Assembly (NCBI RefSeq): GCF_025133575.1
Contig: NZ_CP104011.1
Span: 3,914,965-3,978,964, forward strand
From: Pseudomonas sp. GCEP-101
GTDB lineage: Bacteria; Pseudomonadota; Gammaproteobacteria; Pseudomonadales; Pseudomonadaceae
DNA: 64,000 nt
Direction of reading: 5' to 3'
Shown: positions 37,561-46,850 of the stretch, in pieces
How the letters are laid out: each line of letters starts with the position of its first letter
How positions within the stretch are numbered: position 1 is the stretch's first letter
Translations under genes and position numbers: made by a program
Notes under the pieces: model-generated
Told to the model about the DNA's origin: nothing
Database searches by the model: none
What the model saw: the letters and a program-made list of their open reading frames with translations, nothing else

Positions 37561-38475
37561 GTGACCGAATCCCGTTTGCTGACCCTGCGTGACCATATCC
37601 GCTGGGCCGTGAGCCGCTTCCACGCCGAGGAACTGTTCTTTGGCCACGGTACCGACAACGCCTGGGACGAAGCCCGCCAACTGGTGCTGGGCGCGCTGCA
37701 CCTGCCCTGGGAAATGGCCGATGCCTACCTGGACTGCCGCCTCGAGGACGAGGAGCGCGAGTACCTGATGCACCTGCTGCGCCGGCGCATCGAGGAGCGC
37801 GTGCCCACCGCCTACCTGCTGGGCGAGGCCTGGTTCTGCGGCATGCCCTTCGTGGTGGACGAGCGCGTACTGGTGCCGCGCTCGCCCATCGCCGAACTGA
37901 TCGAACGCCGCTTCGAGCCCTGGCTCGCGGCGGACCCGGCACGCATCCTCGACCTGTGCACCGGCTCGGGCTGCATCGGCATCGCCTGCGCCAGCGCCTT
38001 CCCGGAGGCCGAGGTGGTGCTGGGCGACCTGTCGTTCGATGCGCTGGAAGTGGCCAACATCAATATCGAGCGCCATGAACTGGGCGAGCGCGTCTACACC
38101 GTGCAGGGCGATGGCTTCGCCGGCCTGCCGGGCCAGCGGTTCGACCTGATCGTGTCGAACCCGCCCTATGTCGACGCCGAAGACTTCGCCGACATGCCCG
38201 CCGAGTACCACCACGAGCCGGCGCTAGGCCTGGCCTGTGGCAACGATGGGCTGGACCTGGTGCGGCGCATGCTGGCCGAGGCCGCGGACCACCTCAGCGA
38301 GCGCGGCACGCTGGTCGTGGAAGTGGGCAACAGCCAGGTGCATGTGGCGGCGCTCTATCCGGAAGTGGACTTCACCTGGCTCGACTTCGAATACGGCGGC
38401 CACGGGGTGTTCCTGCTCTCGGCGCAGCAGTGCCGCGAGCACCAGGCGCTGTTCAAGTCCCGCATAAAGGCCTGA
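37561..38475 (+). CDS. prmB: 50S ribosomal protein L3 N5-glutamine methyltransferase
   Basis: The 304-residue SAM-dependent methyltransferase modifies Gln150 of ribosomal protein L3. It has the SAM-binding motif [14 protein letters not shown] (131-144) and the catalytic NPPY (200-203), within [22 protein letters not shown], which separates PrmB from PrmC. The start is GTG 37561. A TAGAAT -10-like hexamer lies at 37520-37525. In many genomes prmB precedes aroC; here two minus-strand genes and repeats separate them, as in PAO1. Confidence 0.95.
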   Translation: MTESRLLTLRDHIRWAVSRFHAEELFFGHGTDNAWDEARQLVLGALHLPWEMADAYLDCRLEDEEREYLMHLLRRRIEERVPTAYLLGEAWFCGMPFVVDERVLVPRSPIAELIERRFEPWLAADPARILDLCTGSGCIGIACASAFPEAEVVLGDLSFDALEVANINIERHELGERVYTVQGDGFAGLPGQRFDLIVSNPPYVDAEDFADMPAEYHHEPALGLACGNDGLDLVRRMLAEAADHLSERGTLVVEVGNSQVHVAALYPEVDFTWLDFEYGGHGVFLLSAQQCREHQALFKSRIKA

Positions 38476-38484
38476 ATCCGAACC

Positions 38485-38849
38485 TGTAGGAGCGAGCTTG
38501 CTCGCGAACAGGGCTCACCGGCCGCGACCAGGCTGGGCGGTTCGCGAGCAAGCTCGCTCCTACGAAAAGCGGCTTCGGGTGGGTTCAGCGCGGGGCTCGG
38601 CCAATCGCGGACGAAGTCCGCTCCTACGCGAATTTCTGTGCGGGGCAGCCTCTCCCTGAAGGGAGGGGGCGCTATCCATGCCGGCTGACACTGTGGTTTC
38701 AGCCGGCACCGATCCAGTCCCCTCTCCCTTCGGAGCGGGGCGCGTAGCCAGGGTTGGGGAGAGGGAAATCTCAGGTACAAATTCTGAGAAAGACAGTTGC
38801 TCTTACGCGAGGGCGAGTTTTGGGTAGGAGCGGACTTCGTCCGCGATCG
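38485..38849. repeat. REP trio, CTCTCCCT pair, REP
   Basis: REPs at 38485-38509, 38540-38563 (inverted), 38603-38627 (inverted, GGAC class) and 38823-38849. The CTCTCCCT pair has arms at 38648-38670 and 38718-38765, and the right arm carries the GGAGCGGGGCGCGTAGCC variant. The spacer holds a GCCGGCTGA/TCAGCCGGC stem. No gene is seen between prmB and the convergent hypothetical gene. Confidence 0.85.
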
Positions 38850-38932
38850 CGTGCATGGCACGCTCCTACAGGTGGCGCGTGGTTCGTGTAGAAGCGGGCG
38901 GCCCCGCCGATGTGTCGGCGGGGCGCAATGGC

Positions 38933-39712
38933 TCAGTGCGTGGCGATCCAGATCAGCAATCCCGCCTGGAACACGGCGAACACCGTCAGGCAGGCGATGG
39001 TGAAGCGCAGGCTGGTGTCGTCGCGGCGGAAGGTCTCGATGCGTTGCTCCAGCCGGCGGATTTCGTTGGCTTGGCTGGCAAGGTTCTGGTCGGCCTGTTC
39101 CAGCATCGAGCCGGCTTCCAGCAGCGGCAGTATCTGCACCTTGTCCTTGTGCCAGTCGTCGTACAGCTCGCTGACCCGGCCGACGCTATAGCGCGCCTTC
39201 AATAGCCGCGAGTCCTCATAGATCACATCGAAGCCCTGGGCGCGCAGGAAGTGGTCGCGGCGTTGCCGGGCCTCTTCGTTGGGCGCGTCCTTCATTGCCA
39301 GCGCGCCGCCCTCGACGCGGTAGTGCGACCATTTCTTCTTCGCCCAGGCCACCCCCTGGGCCAGCAGGAAGCGGCCCAGGCCGCGGTTGAGCGGCTCGGT
39401 GGCGAAGCCCGAGTCGGCACCGAAGCGCACTTCCTTGTTGCGGTGGTCCGCCCAGACCTCCAGGAGGTTCACCTCCTTGCGCAACACCTGGCCCGGCACC
39501 TGAACGCTCAGGCGCAGTAGGCTCTGCTCGGCGTTGTGCCGCTCCACCCGGCCCAGTTGCACGAAGCGCAAGGGCCGCGCGCCGGTGGTGCGATCGGTGG
39601 GCAGCGGCGCCAGGCGCAGCAGGCGATAGTGTTCCGGCGCCAGCTCCGCCCAGGGATGCGGGCGGGCGGCGCTCTCGTCGGCGGCGACGGCGGTCTGTTC
39701 GGCTTCGGTCAT
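38933..39712 (-). CDS. Hypothetical protein with coiled coil and C-terminal membrane anchor
   Basis: The 259-residue protein has a soluble N-terminal domain containing LRFVQLGRVERHNAEQ, EVWADHRNKEVRFGADSGF and GLGRFLLAQGVAWAKKKWSHY. A predicted coiled coil (about 198-232, LEQADQNLASQANEIRRLEQ) follows, with a single transmembrane helix at the very C-terminus (about 238-256, ending WIATH). This is a tail-anchored topology facing the cytoplasm. The GLGRFLLAQGVAWAK block looks faintly like a GNAT acyltransferase acetyl-CoA loop, but this is not firm. It is conserved in synteny with PAO1 (from memory). Confidence 0.7.
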   Translation of the reverse strand: MTEAEQTAVAADESAARPHPWAELAPEHYRLLRLAPLPTDRTTGARPLRFVQLGRVERHNAEQSLLRLSVQVPGQVLRKEVNLLEVWADHRNKEVRFGADSGFATEPLNRGLGRFLLAQGVAWAKKKWSHYRVEGGALAMKDAPNEEARQRRDHFLRAQGFDVIYEDSRLLKARYSVGRVSELYDDWHKDKVQILPLLEAGSMLEQADQNLASQANEIRRLEQRIETFRRDDTSLRFTIACLTVFAVFQAGLLIWIATH

Positions 39713-39760
39713 GGGGATCCACCTCGGGCCTGGCGGGCGTGACCAGGCTTCTTCCGTGGT

Positions 39761-40780
39761 TTATCGACGCAGCGGCGAATTTCTTGAGACGCTCGCTCCA
39801 GATTCCGCCAGCGTGCCACCGGGCAGGGTCTGCGCGTGCCGGATGAACGCCGTGAGTCGCTCCACCAGCTCGCGGGCCAGCGGCAGGTTGGGGTTGTTGT
39901 AGGACGCCAGTTGCTGCGGACCGCTGGTCGGAACGATGCGCAGGATGTGGTTCATCCCGGCGATCAGGTGGAAGTCGCTGTCGGGCTTGGCGCGCTGCAG
40001 CGCCTGGGCATCCTCGACGCCGACCTGGATGTCGTTGGTGCCCTGCAGGATCTGCGTGGGCAGCTTGAGCGCGGCAAAGGCGCGGGCCGGGTCCTGGCGG
40101 AACAGCGAGATCAGGTAGGGCTGCACGCTGGGGCGGAACAGCACCTTCAGCGGCTCCGGCACCCGCGGTTGCAGGCGCCCGGCCTGCAGGCCGTCGATCA
40201 GTTGGTCGGCCTGGGCCAGCAGGGGAGGCGGCAGGCGGCCCTGCAATTGCTCGCGCAGCACGTCGCCGATGGGGCGGGCGCTGCCGGCCAGGGACACCAA
40301 CGCCTCGGCGTGGGTGTCCGGCGCAGCCAGGCTGGCGATCAGCGCGCCTTCGCTGTGGCCGATGAGGACCTGCCGGCCGAAGCGCGGGTCGTGGGCCAGC
40401 CTGTCGCTCCAGGCCACCACGTCGCTGACGTAGGCCTCGACGCTGAGCTCTTCCTCCCGCGGCGCCGCCGGCAGGCTGCGGGCCACGCCGCGCTTGTCGT
40501 AGCGCACGCTGGCGATGCCGTTTTCCGCCAGCGCTTCGGCCAGCTTGCGCAGGTAGGCGTTCTGCCCGCCCTCGGGGTTGTTGCCGTCGCGGTCGGTGGG
40601 GCCGGAACCGGCGATCAGCAGGGCCACGGGCGGCGGCGTGGCGGTCTGCGGCAGCAGCAGGGTGCCGCGCAGGACGCCATGGCCGGTATCCAGGTCATAG
40701 GGGCGTTGCAGGATGCTGGTGGGCGCGGCCTGGGCGAGGGCGGCGATGAACGACAGGCAGAGCAGGGCGAGACGACGCAT
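39761..40780 (-). CDS. Secreted alpha/beta hydrolase
   Basis: The 339-residue protein has a signal peptide ([18 protein letters not shown], cleaved near residue 18) and an alpha/beta-hydrolase core. The core has the oxyanion region [12 protein letters not shown], nucleophile Ser143 in GHSEG, an Asp in LQGTNDIQV, and His in AGMNHILR. It resembles bacterial proline-rich-region or acyl-peptide-like esterases of the periplasm. The substrate is unknown. It is divergent from aroC across 123 bp. Confidence 0.85.
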   Translation of the reverse strand: MRRLALLCLSFIAALAQAAPTSILQRPYDLDTGHGVLRGTLLLPQTATPPPVALLIAGSGPTDRDGNNPEGGQNAYLRKLAEALAENGIASVRYDKRGVARSLPAAPREEELSVEAYVSDVVAWSDRLAHDPRFGRQVLIGHSEGALIASLAAPDTHAEALVSLAGSARPIGDVLREQLQGRLPPPLLAQADQLIDGLQAGRLQPRVPEPLKVLFRPSVQPYLISLFRQDPARAFAALKLPTQILQGTNDIQVGVEDAQALQRAKPDSDFHLIAGMNHILRIVPTSGPQQLASYNNPNLPLARELVERLTAFIRHAQTLPGGTLAESGASVSRNSPLRR

Positions 40781-40903
40781 CGAGGACTTCAGGCAAGGGC
40801 TGATGGCGCTTTGATCCTAACGGGGCGCGAAGGTTCGCAGGGCGGATTGACGCAGGTATACTGCTCGGCCTTTTCGAATCCCAGTCTTTTCGCGGAGCCT
40901 CGC

Positions 40904-41995
40904 ATGTCCGGCAACACCTACGGCAAGCTGTTCACCGTCACCACCGCTGGCGAAAGCCACGGCCCGGCGCTGGTCGCCATCGTCGACGGCTGCCCGCCCG
41001 GCCTGGAGATTTCCCTGGAAGACCTGCAGCGCGACCTGGACCGCCGCAAGCCCGGCACCAGCCGCCACACCACCCAGCGCCAGGAAGCCGACGAGGTGGA
41101 AATCCTCTCCGGCGTGTTCGAAGGCAAGACCACCGGCACCCCGATCGGCCTGCTGATCCGCAACACCGACCAGAAGTCCAAGGACTACTCGGCGATCAAG
41201 GACCTGTTCCGCCCGGCCCACGCCGACTACACCTACCACCACAAGTACGGTATCCGCGACTACCGTGGCGGCGGCCGTTCCTCGGCGCGGGAGACCGCCA
41301 TGCGCGTGGCCGCCGGCGCCATCGCCAAGAAGGTGCTGGCAGGCATGGGCATCACGGTGCGCGGCTACATGAGCCAGCTCGGCCCGATCGAGATTCCGTT
41401 CAAGACCTGGGACAGCGTGGAAGAAAACGCCTTCTTCAGCCCCGACCCGGACAAGGTGCCTGAGCTGGAGACCTACATGGACCAGCTGCGCCGCGACCAG
41501 GATTCGGTGGGCGCGAAGATCACCGTCGTCGCCGAAGGCGTGCCGCCGGGCCTGGGCGAGCCGATCTTCGACCGCCTGGACGCCGAACTGGCCCACGCGC
41601 TGATGAGCATCAATGCGGTGAAGGGCGTGGAAATCGGCGCCGGTTTCGCCAGCGTCGCCCAGCGCGGCACCGAGCACCGCGACGAGCTGACCCCGGCAGG
41701 TTTCCTGTCGAACAACGCTGGCGGCATCCTCGGCGGCATTTCCTCCGGCCAGCCGATCGTCGCCCACCTGGCGCTCAAGCCGACCTCCAGCATCACCACC
41801 CCCGGCCGCTCCATCGACGTCGACGGCAACCCGGTGGACGTGATCACCAAGGGCCGCCACGACCCGTGCGTGGGTATCCGCGCGACCCCCATCGCCGAGG
41901 CGATGATGGCCATCGTGCTGCTCGACCACCTGCTGCGCCACCGCGCACAGAACGCCGATGTGAAGGTCACTACGCCGATTCTCGGCCAGCTCTGA
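40904..41995 (+). CDS. aroC: Chorismate synthase
   Basis: The 363-residue enzyme makes chorismate from EPSP using reduced FMN, the last shikimate-pathway step. Signature motifs are [57 protein letters not shown] and [17 protein letters not shown] 40904 is preceded by CGCGGAGCCTCGC; family similarity starts at [10 protein letters not shown]. It is followed by a 64-bp inverted repeat and an MFS gene. Confidence 0.98.
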   Translation: MSGNTYGKLFTVTTAGESHGPALVAIVDGCPPGLEISLEDLQRDLDRRKPGTSRHTTQRQEADEVEILSGVFEGKTTGTPIGLLIRNTDQKSKDYSAIKDLFRPAHADYTYHHKYGIRDYRGGGRSSARETAMRVAAGAIAKKVLAGMGITVRGYMSQLGPIEIPFKTWDSVEENAFFSPDPDKVPELETYMDQLRRDQDSVGAKITVVAEGVPPGLGEPIFDRLDAELAHALMSINAVKGVEIGAGFASVAQRGTEHRDELTPAGFLSNNAGGILGGISSGQPIVAHLALKPTSSITTPGRSIDVDGNPVDVITKGRHDPCVGIRATPIAEAMMAIVLLDHLLRHRAQNADVKVTTPILGQL

Positions 41996-42000
41996 GCCAG

Positions 42001-42064
42001 AAGCGGCAAGCGCTGAGCCGGTGCGACACCCGGCTCTTCGCCGGCCGCCTCACGCTTGCCGCTT
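42001..42064 (+). other. 64-bp inverted repeat abutting the MFS start codon
   Basis: AAGCGGCAAGCG (42001-42012) and CGCTTGCCGCTT (42053-42064) are perfect 12-bp complements. Inner segments GAGCCGG and CCGGCTC add further pairing. The 3' arm ends directly at the ATG (42065) of the MFS gene, so the arm occupies the place of its ribosome-binding site. It could be an aroC terminator without a T tract, or a translational attenuator. Confidence 0.55.
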
Positions 42065-43222
42065 ATGGCTGTTCCTTATTGGCGCCTGTCCAGCTTCTAC
42101 TTCTTCTACTTCTGCCTGCTGGGCGGGACGGCGCCGTTCCTTGCGCTGTATTTCCATCACCTGGGCTTTTCCAGCGCGCGCATCGGCGAGCTGGTCGCCA
42201 TTCCCATGCTGATGCGCTGTGTGGCGCCGAACCTGTGGGGCTGGCTGGGCGACCGCAGCGGCCAGCGGCTGGCCATCGTGCGCTTTGGCGCGGTGTGCAC
42301 GGCGCTGTGCTTCGCCGGTATCTTCCTCGGCCATAGCTATGCGTGGCTGGCGCTGGTCATGGCCGGGCATGCGTTCTTCTGGCACGCGGTGCTGCCGCAG
42401 TTCGAAGTCATCACCCTGGCGCACCTGCGCGGGGGCACCGAGCGCTACAGCCGCATTCGCCTGTGGGGTTCCATCGGCTTTATCTGCACCGTGGTCGGCC
42501 TGGGCAGCTTGTTCGAGTTCGCCAGCCTGGATGCCTACCCGCTGGCGCTGCTGGCGATCATGCTCGGCATCGTCGGTGCCAGCTGGTGGGTGCCCAACGC
42601 CCAGCCGCCGGCGCGGCAGGACGAAGCCACCGCCGGCGGCTTGCGCCAGCAACTGCTCAAGCCCGGCGTCCTCGCCTTCTACCTGTGCGTGTGCCTGATG
42701 CAGCTGTCCCACGGCCCGTACTACACCTTCCTGACCCTGCACCTGGAATCGCTCGGCTACGCCCGCGGGCTGATCGGCCAGCTCTGGGCATTGGGCGTGG
42801 TGGCCGAGGTGCTGCTGTTCCTGGTCATGCCGCGCCTGCTCACGCGCTTCTCCCTGCGCCAGGTGCTGGTGGCAAGCTTCCTCCTGGCGGCCTTGCGCTG
42901 GCTGCTGCTGGGCACGCTGGCCGGGCACCTGGGCGTGCTGTTGTTCGCCCAACTGCTGCACGCGGCGACCTTCGGCAGCTTCCACGCGGGCGCCATTCAC
43001 TTCGTCCAGCGCAGCTTCCAGGCGCGCCAGCAGGGCCAGGGGCAGGCGCTCTACGCCGCGCTGGCCGGCACCGGCGGCGCACTCGGCGCGCTTTACTCCG
43101 GCTACAGCTGGGGTAGCCTTGGCCCGGCCTGGACCTTCGCCATCGCCAGCGTTGCCGCGCTGGCGGCCGCACTCATCATCTGGACCCGTCTGAACGAGGA
43201 CCCGCATGCACGCCAACCGTGA
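42065..43222 (+). CDS. MFS transporter, HcaT/MFS_1-like
   Basis: The 385-residue protein has about 12 transmembrane segments, starting MAVPYWRLSSFYFFYFCLLG, a signature of the MFS_1-like/HcaT group. Further features are PNLWGWLGDRSGQRL and GGTERYSRIRLWGSIGF. ATG 42065 lacks a clear ribosome-binding site; a TTG three codons earlier is the alternative. The 3' end overlaps mtnB by 17 bp, so it may carry a methionine-salvage intermediate or methylthioribose. The same arrangement occurs in PAO1 (from memory). Confidence 0.85.
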   Translation: MAVPYWRLSSFYFFYFCLLGGTAPFLALYFHHLGFSSARIGELVAIPMLMRCVAPNLWGWLGDRSGQRLAIVRFGAVCTALCFAGIFLGHSYAWLALVMAGHAFFWHAVLPQFEVITLAHLRGGTERYSRIRLWGSIGFICTVVGLGSLFEFASLDAYPLALLAIMLGIVGASWWVPNAQPPARQDEATAGGLRQQLLKPGVLAFYLCVCLMQLSHGPYYTFLTLHLESLGYARGLIGQLWALGVVAEVLLFLVMPRLLTRFSLRQVLVASFLLAALRWLLLGTLAGHLGVLLFAQLLHAATFGSFHAGAIHFVQRSFQARQQGQGQALYAALAGTGGALGALYSGYSWGSLGPAWTFAIASVAALAAALIIWTRLNEDPHARQP

Positions 43223-43832
43223 ACAACTGACCCAGCAGATCATCGAGGCCGGGCGCTTCCTCTATGGCCGCGGCTGGTCGCCGGCCACCAGCAGCAACTA
43301 TTCGGCGCGCCTGGCCGCGGATCGCGCACTGCTCACCGTCTCCGGCAAGCACAAGGGCCAGCTCGGCGAGGACGACGTGCTGGAGACCGACCTGGCCGGC
43401 AACAGCCTGGAACCGGGCAAGAAGCCGTCCGCGGAAACCCTGCTGCACACCCAGCTCTACGCCTGGCGCCCGGAGATCGGCGCTGTGCTGCACACCCATT
43501 CGGTCAACGCCACCGTGCTGTCGCGCCTGACACCCGGCGACCGCCTGGAGCTGGAGGACTACGAATTGCAGAAGGCCTTCGCCGGTGTCACCACCCACGA
43601 AGGCCGCGTCACCGTGCCGATCTTCGACAACGACCAGGACATCGCCCGCCTGGCCGCCCAGGTGCAGCCCTGGCTGGAAGCGCATCCGGATTGCCCCGGG
43701 TACCTGATCCGTGGTCACGGCCTGTACACTTGGGGGCCACGCATGGCCGATGCCCTGCGCCAGATCGAAGCCTTCGAATTCCTCTTCGAATGCGAACTGA
43801 AAGTACTGAGCCTTCGCGGCGGCACACGCTGA
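43206..43832 (+). CDS. mtnB: Methylthioribulose-1-phosphate dehydratase
   Basis: The 208-residue class II aldolase-fold metalloenzyme of the methionine salvage pathway has the zinc ligands LHTHSVN (His96, His98) and RGHGLYTWG. It also has GRGWSPATSSNYSAR at the phosphate site and the catalytic Glu region KPSAETLLHTQLY. It dehydrates methylthioribulose-1-phosphate to the diketo acid phosphate. It overlaps the upstream MFS gene and is followed 47 bp later by mtnD. Confidence 0.95.
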   Translation: MHANREQLTQQIIEAGRFLYGRGWSPATSSNYSARLAADRALLTVSGKHKGQLGEDDVLETDLAGNSLEPGKKPSAETLLHTQLYAWRPEIGAVLHTHSVNATVLSRLTPGDRLELEDYELQKAFAGVTTHEGRVTVPIFDNDQDIARLAAQVQPWLEAHPDCPGYLIRGHGLYTWGPRMADALRQIEAFEFLFECELKVLSLRGGTR

Positions 43833-43879
43833 GCGAATCCGGCCCGCTTTTGCGGATAAAGCCCAGAAGGATACCGACC

Positions 43880-44425
43880 ATGAGCAGCCTGACCGTCTAC
43901 CACGAATCCAACCCCGAGCAGCCGCTGAAGCTGCTGACCCACGCCGAGGACATCGCCTCCACCCTGGGCGAGCTGGGCGTGCGCTTCCAGCGCTGGGCAG
44001 CCAACGCGCCCATCGCCCCCGGCGCCAGCCAGGAAGAAGTGATCGCCGCCTACCAGCACGAAATCCGCCGCCTGCAGGAAGAGGAGGGCTACGTCACCGT
44101 CGACGTGGTCAGCCTGACCGCCGATCACCCGCAGAAGGACGAGTTGCGCGCGAAATTCCTCGACGAGCACCGCCACGGCGAGGACGAGGTACGCTTCTTC
44201 GTCGCCGGCCGTGGCCTGTTCACCCTGCACATCGAGGATCACGTTTATGCCGTGCTGTGCGAGAAGAACGACCTGATCTCGGTGCCCGCCGGCACCCGCC
44301 ACTGGTTCGACATGGGCGAGCGCCCGCATTTCGTCGCCATCCGCCTGTTCAACAATGCCGAGGGCTGGGTCGCGAAGTTCACCGGCGACGAGATCGCCAA
44401 GCGGTTTCCGTTGCTGGACGACTGA
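43880..44425 (+). CDS. mtnD: Acireductone dioxygenase
   Basis: The 181-residue cupin enzyme oxidises acireductone to the methionine keto acid precursor (Fe form) or to off-pathway products (Ni form). Metal ligands match the Klebsiella enzyme: His97, His99 and Glu103 in EHRHGEDEV, and His141 in GTRHWFDMG. ATG 43880 is preceded by AGAAGGATACCGACC. A repeat element separates it from mtnC. Confidence 0.96.
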   Translation: MSSLTVYHESNPEQPLKLLTHAEDIASTLGELGVRFQRWAANAPIAPGASQEEVIAAYQHEIRRLQEEEGYVTVDVVSLTADHPQKDELRAKFLDEHRHGEDEVRFFVAGRGLFTLHIEDHVYAVLCEKNDLISVPAGTRHWFDMGERPHFVAIRLFNNAEGWVAKFTGDEIAKRFPLLDD

Positions 44426-44460
44426 TTTTCCGCCCCGGCGTTGCCGGGCGTTTCCTGCTC

Positions 44461-44700
44461 TTCGCAGGAGCGAGGGGGACGCCGAGTCCTTGCTCGCGAA
44501 CGAGTCCCGCGGCGGAGCCTGATAAAGAACGATGGCCGTGTGTGCACCCACCCACGGTCGTTACCTGAACCACCCTCTCCCTGACCCTCTCCCTGACGGG
44601 AGAGGGGATTGTCCGGAGTTATCGGGAAGCACCTGTCTTACCGGATACGCCGATAAGCGCCCTCTCCCTTCAGGGCGAGGGCGGGGGGAGAGAGGGGTTC
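44461..44700. repeat. Insert-bearing REP and CTCTCCCT pair between mtnD and mtnC
   Basis: A REP at 44461-44503 contains the reverse complement of ACTCGGCGTCCCCCTCG (44471-44487), one base different from the word at 14244 and 26579. A CTCTCCCT inverted pair follows, with arms 44573-44609 and 44660-44698. The elements lie inside the salvage gene cluster; no gene is visible in 44426-44733. Confidence 0.85.
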
Positions 44701-44733
44701 TTGCCCGAGCCGTTCCGCTTTCCTGGAGTACCC

Positions 44734-45417
44734 ATGCCCATCAAAGCCATTCTCACCGACATCGAAGGCACCACCAGCGCGGTCAGCTTCGTCTTCGACG
44801 TGCTCTTTCCCTATGCCGCCGCGCACCTGCCGGACTACGTGCGTGAGCATGCCTCCGAGCCCGCCGTGGCCGAGCAACTGGCCGCCGTGCGCGCCGACAG
44901 CGGCGAGGCGAATGCCGATACCGAGCGCTGCATCGAGATCCTCCTGGGCTGGATCGCCGAGGACCGCAAGGCCACGCCGCTCAAGGCGTTGCAGGGCATG
45001 GTCTGGGAGCAGGGCTACCGCGCCGGCCAGCTCAAGGGCCACGTCTACCCCGATGCCGTCGATGCGCTGCGCCACTGGCACGCCGAGGGCTACCAGCTGT
45101 ACGTCTATTCGTCCGGCTCGATCCAGGCGCAGAAGCTGATCTTCGGCTGTTCCGAGGCAGGCGACCTGTCGCTGCTGTTCTCCGGCTACTTCGACACCAC
45201 CAGCGGGCCCAAGCGCGAGGCGGCGTCCTACCAGCGCATCGCCGCCGCCATCGGTCTGCCGGGCGAGCAGATTCTCTTCCTGTCCGATGTGGTGCAGGAG
45301 CTGGACGCCGCGCAGCAGGCCGGCCTGCAGACCATCGGCCTGGCTCGCGAGGGCGGCGTGCTGGAAGGTCACGACACCGTGGCCAGCTTCGCGGTGATCG
45401 ACCCGGCGCGGGTCTGA
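44734..45417 (+). CDS. mtnC: Acireductone synthase (enolase-phosphatase E1)
   Basis: The 227-residue HAD-superfamily bifunctional enzyme enolises and dephosphorylates the diketo acid phosphate to acireductone, the step between MtnB and MtnD. HAD motifs: LTDIEGTTS with catalytic Asp9 and Glu11, [12 protein letters not shown], and [15 protein letters not shown] 44734 follows CTGGAGTACCC. It is separated from mtnD by 308 bp of repeats. Confidence 0.96.
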   Translation: MPIKAILTDIEGTTSAVSFVFDVLFPYAAAHLPDYVREHASEPAVAEQLAAVRADSGEANADTERCIEILLGWIAEDRKATPLKALQGMVWEQGYRAGQLKGHVYPDAVDALRHWHAEGYQLYVYSSGSIQAQKLIFGCSEAGDLSLLFSGYFDTTSGPKREAASYQRIAAAIGLPGEQILFLSDVVQELDAAQQAGLQTIGLAREGGVLEGHDTVASFAVIDPARV

Positions 45418-45489
45418 ACCCATGCCCGTGCCAATGCGGCGCGGGCGACTATGCTGATCAGACCTCAATCATCCAAAGGGATTTTCTAC

Positions 45490-45681
45490 ATGGGTTCGAC
45501 CCTGAGTGGCCTGATCAGTCTGATCATCTTCGCCCTGGATATCTGGGCGATCATCAACGTGGTGAAAAGCAACGCCGAGATGGGGCTGAAGATCGTCTGG
45601 ATTCTGGTGATCGTCATCCTGCCGGTGCTGGGCCTGATCATCTGGGCCGTCGCCGGGCCGCGGGGGAATGTGAGGGTCTAA
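45490..45681 (+). CDS. PLDc_N-domain small membrane protein
   Basis: The 63-residue protein has two transmembrane helices (about 5-25 and 36-56). The central INVVKSNAEMGLKIVWILVI is typical of the phospholipase D nuclease N-terminal domain, which often occurs as a stand-alone membrane peptide without enzyme activity. ATG 45490 follows AAAGGG at 45475-45480. The function is unknown. Confidence 0.75.
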   Translation: MGSTLSGLISLIIFALDIWAIINVVKSNAEMGLKIVWILVIVILPVLGLIIWAVAGPRGNVRV

Positions 45682-45686
45682 CGCCT

Positions 45687-45713
45687 TGTAGGAGCGGGCC
45701 ATGCCCGCGATCC
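45687..45713. repeat. REP hairpin (GGGC class)
   Basis: TGTAGGAGCGGGCCATGCCC with GCGATCC lies 5 bp after the PLDc_N stop codon. It opens a 522-bp gene-free region that continues with the long repeat. Confidence 0.85.
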
Positions 45714-45770
45714 CCCGGCAGAGCGGCGTTTGTCCTGGCTCCAAAGGTGGAGGTTCTTTCAGCTTCAGCT

Positions 45771-46098
45771 TGGGTATTTCAGCGCTGCTTCGGCGTACGC
45801 TGGGATCTCTGGTTTCGCCCCCTCGGGCGAGTCACTTTGCCAAACGACGCAAAGTAACCAAAGGTCTTGCCCCGGACATCCGGTTTTTCGCTTAGGCGAA
45901 AAATTCCCTCGTTGAAGGGGCGTTTCAGGGGCACGCTGCGAAGGGCCATCCCTGGCCCATCGCAGCTCTCGCGGCATCCATGCCGCTCAACCCCTGAAAC
46001 TCCGCTTCCACTCGGCCTGCTGAGCGGGGCGTTCGGAGCGTGCGGGTATTTCTCTGGAAGTCTTACGAAGCCAAAGCCAAACCGCAGGCATGGGCTTC
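45771..46098 (+). repeat. Long structured intergenic repeat, copy 2
   Basis: About 328 bp is homologous to 14063-14416. Hairpins: TCGCCC/GGGCGA, ACTTTGC/GCAAAGT (45834-45855), TTTTTCGC/GCGAAAAA (45884-45903), and outer stem GTTTCAGGGG/CCCCTGAAAC (45922-46000). The outer stem encloses GCTGCGA/TCGCAGC (45935-45966), GGGCCA/TGGCCC and GCGGCAT/ATGCCGC (45971-45986). It lacks the 17-bp insert of copy 1, and two stems differ from copy 1 by paired changes. It ends, as copy 1 does, at a REP. Confidence 0.8.
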
Positions 46099-46168
46099 TT
46101 GTAGGAGCGAGCTTGCTCGCGAACCGCACGGCACGGTCATGCCCGTAGGAGCGGACCTTGTCCGCGAA
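46099..46168. repeat. REP pair following long repeat copy 2
   Basis: REPs at 46099-46123 (GAGC class) and 46144-46168 (GGAC class, GTAGGAGCGGACCTTGTCCG) fall between the long repeat and the stop codon of the DHFR-like gene. Confidence 0.85.
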
Positions 46169-46203
46169 ATCCCGCCGACCGCACCTCAACGCCCGGCTGC
46201 CGC

Positions 46204-46731
46204 TCAATCGAACCGATAATGCATCCGTACGCACCCCGGCTCGATGACCTTGGCCGACAGCAATGTCGGCGACGCTCGCAGCCCGGTGGCGGGGAACAGC
46301 GGATAACCGCCGCCGATGATCTCCGGCATCACGTAGATCTCCAGCTCATCGAGCGCCCCGCGCTCCAGGAAGGCCATCTGCAGTTGGCCGCCGCCTAGCA
46401 TCCACACATCGCCATCGTCCAGCGCACGCAGTTCGGCGATCAGCGCGTCGATATTGCTGCGGGTTTCCAGCGGGCCTTTCGGTTCGTCGATAGGGTGAGA
46501 TGTCACCACCAGCACCCGCTGCTTGCCGTAGGGCCAGGGGGTGGGATCGCCAGCGAGGAAGTCGTAAGTCGCGCGGCCCATGACCACGGTGCGGATGCGC
46601 TCAAGGAACAGGTTGTAGTCGTGTTCGCCCAATTGCAGCGGGTCGTGCTTGAACAGCCAGTCCAGACCGTGCTCCGGGGTGGCGATGAAGCCGTCGAGGC
46701 TGCTGGCGATGTAGCCGAGAATCCGCGCCAT
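46204..46731 (-). CDS. Dihydrofolate reductase-like (RibD C-terminal) family protein
   Basis: The 175-residue protein of the DHFR/RibD-C superfamily has ILGYIASSLDGFIATPEHGLDWL at the start, VVMGRATYDFL, VLVVTSHP and VWMLGGGQLQMAFLERG. This is the YyaP/YwjB-type group of presumed NADPH-dependent reductases with unknown substrates; true folate DHFR is longer-conserved and encoded elsewhere. It is divergent from an MGMT-type gene 120 bp away. Confidence 0.87.
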   Translation of the reverse strand: MARILGYIASSLDGFIATPEHGLDWLFKHDPLQLGEHDYNLFLERIRTVVMGRATYDFLAGDPTPWPYGKQRVLVVTSHPIDEPKGPLETRSNIDALIAELRALDDGDVWMLGGGQLQMAFLERGALDELEIYVMPEIIGGGYPLFPATGLRASPTLLSAKVIEPGCVRMHYRFD

Positions 46732-46850
46732 GGGGTGTCTCCCTGGTGTAATACTCCTCCAGCATTATCCGCGCCGAGCTTCGTTGGTGCGAACTGGTGC
46801 TAAAGGACGAAAGGGTTGCGGGATAAGTCGTCGCGAAGGACACTTGCCCG

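Noticed and set aside
37404..37942. Minus-strand frames upstream of and antisense to prmB
   Set aside because: No recognisable domain, Arg/Ser-rich shadow composition, and overlap with the conserved prmB.
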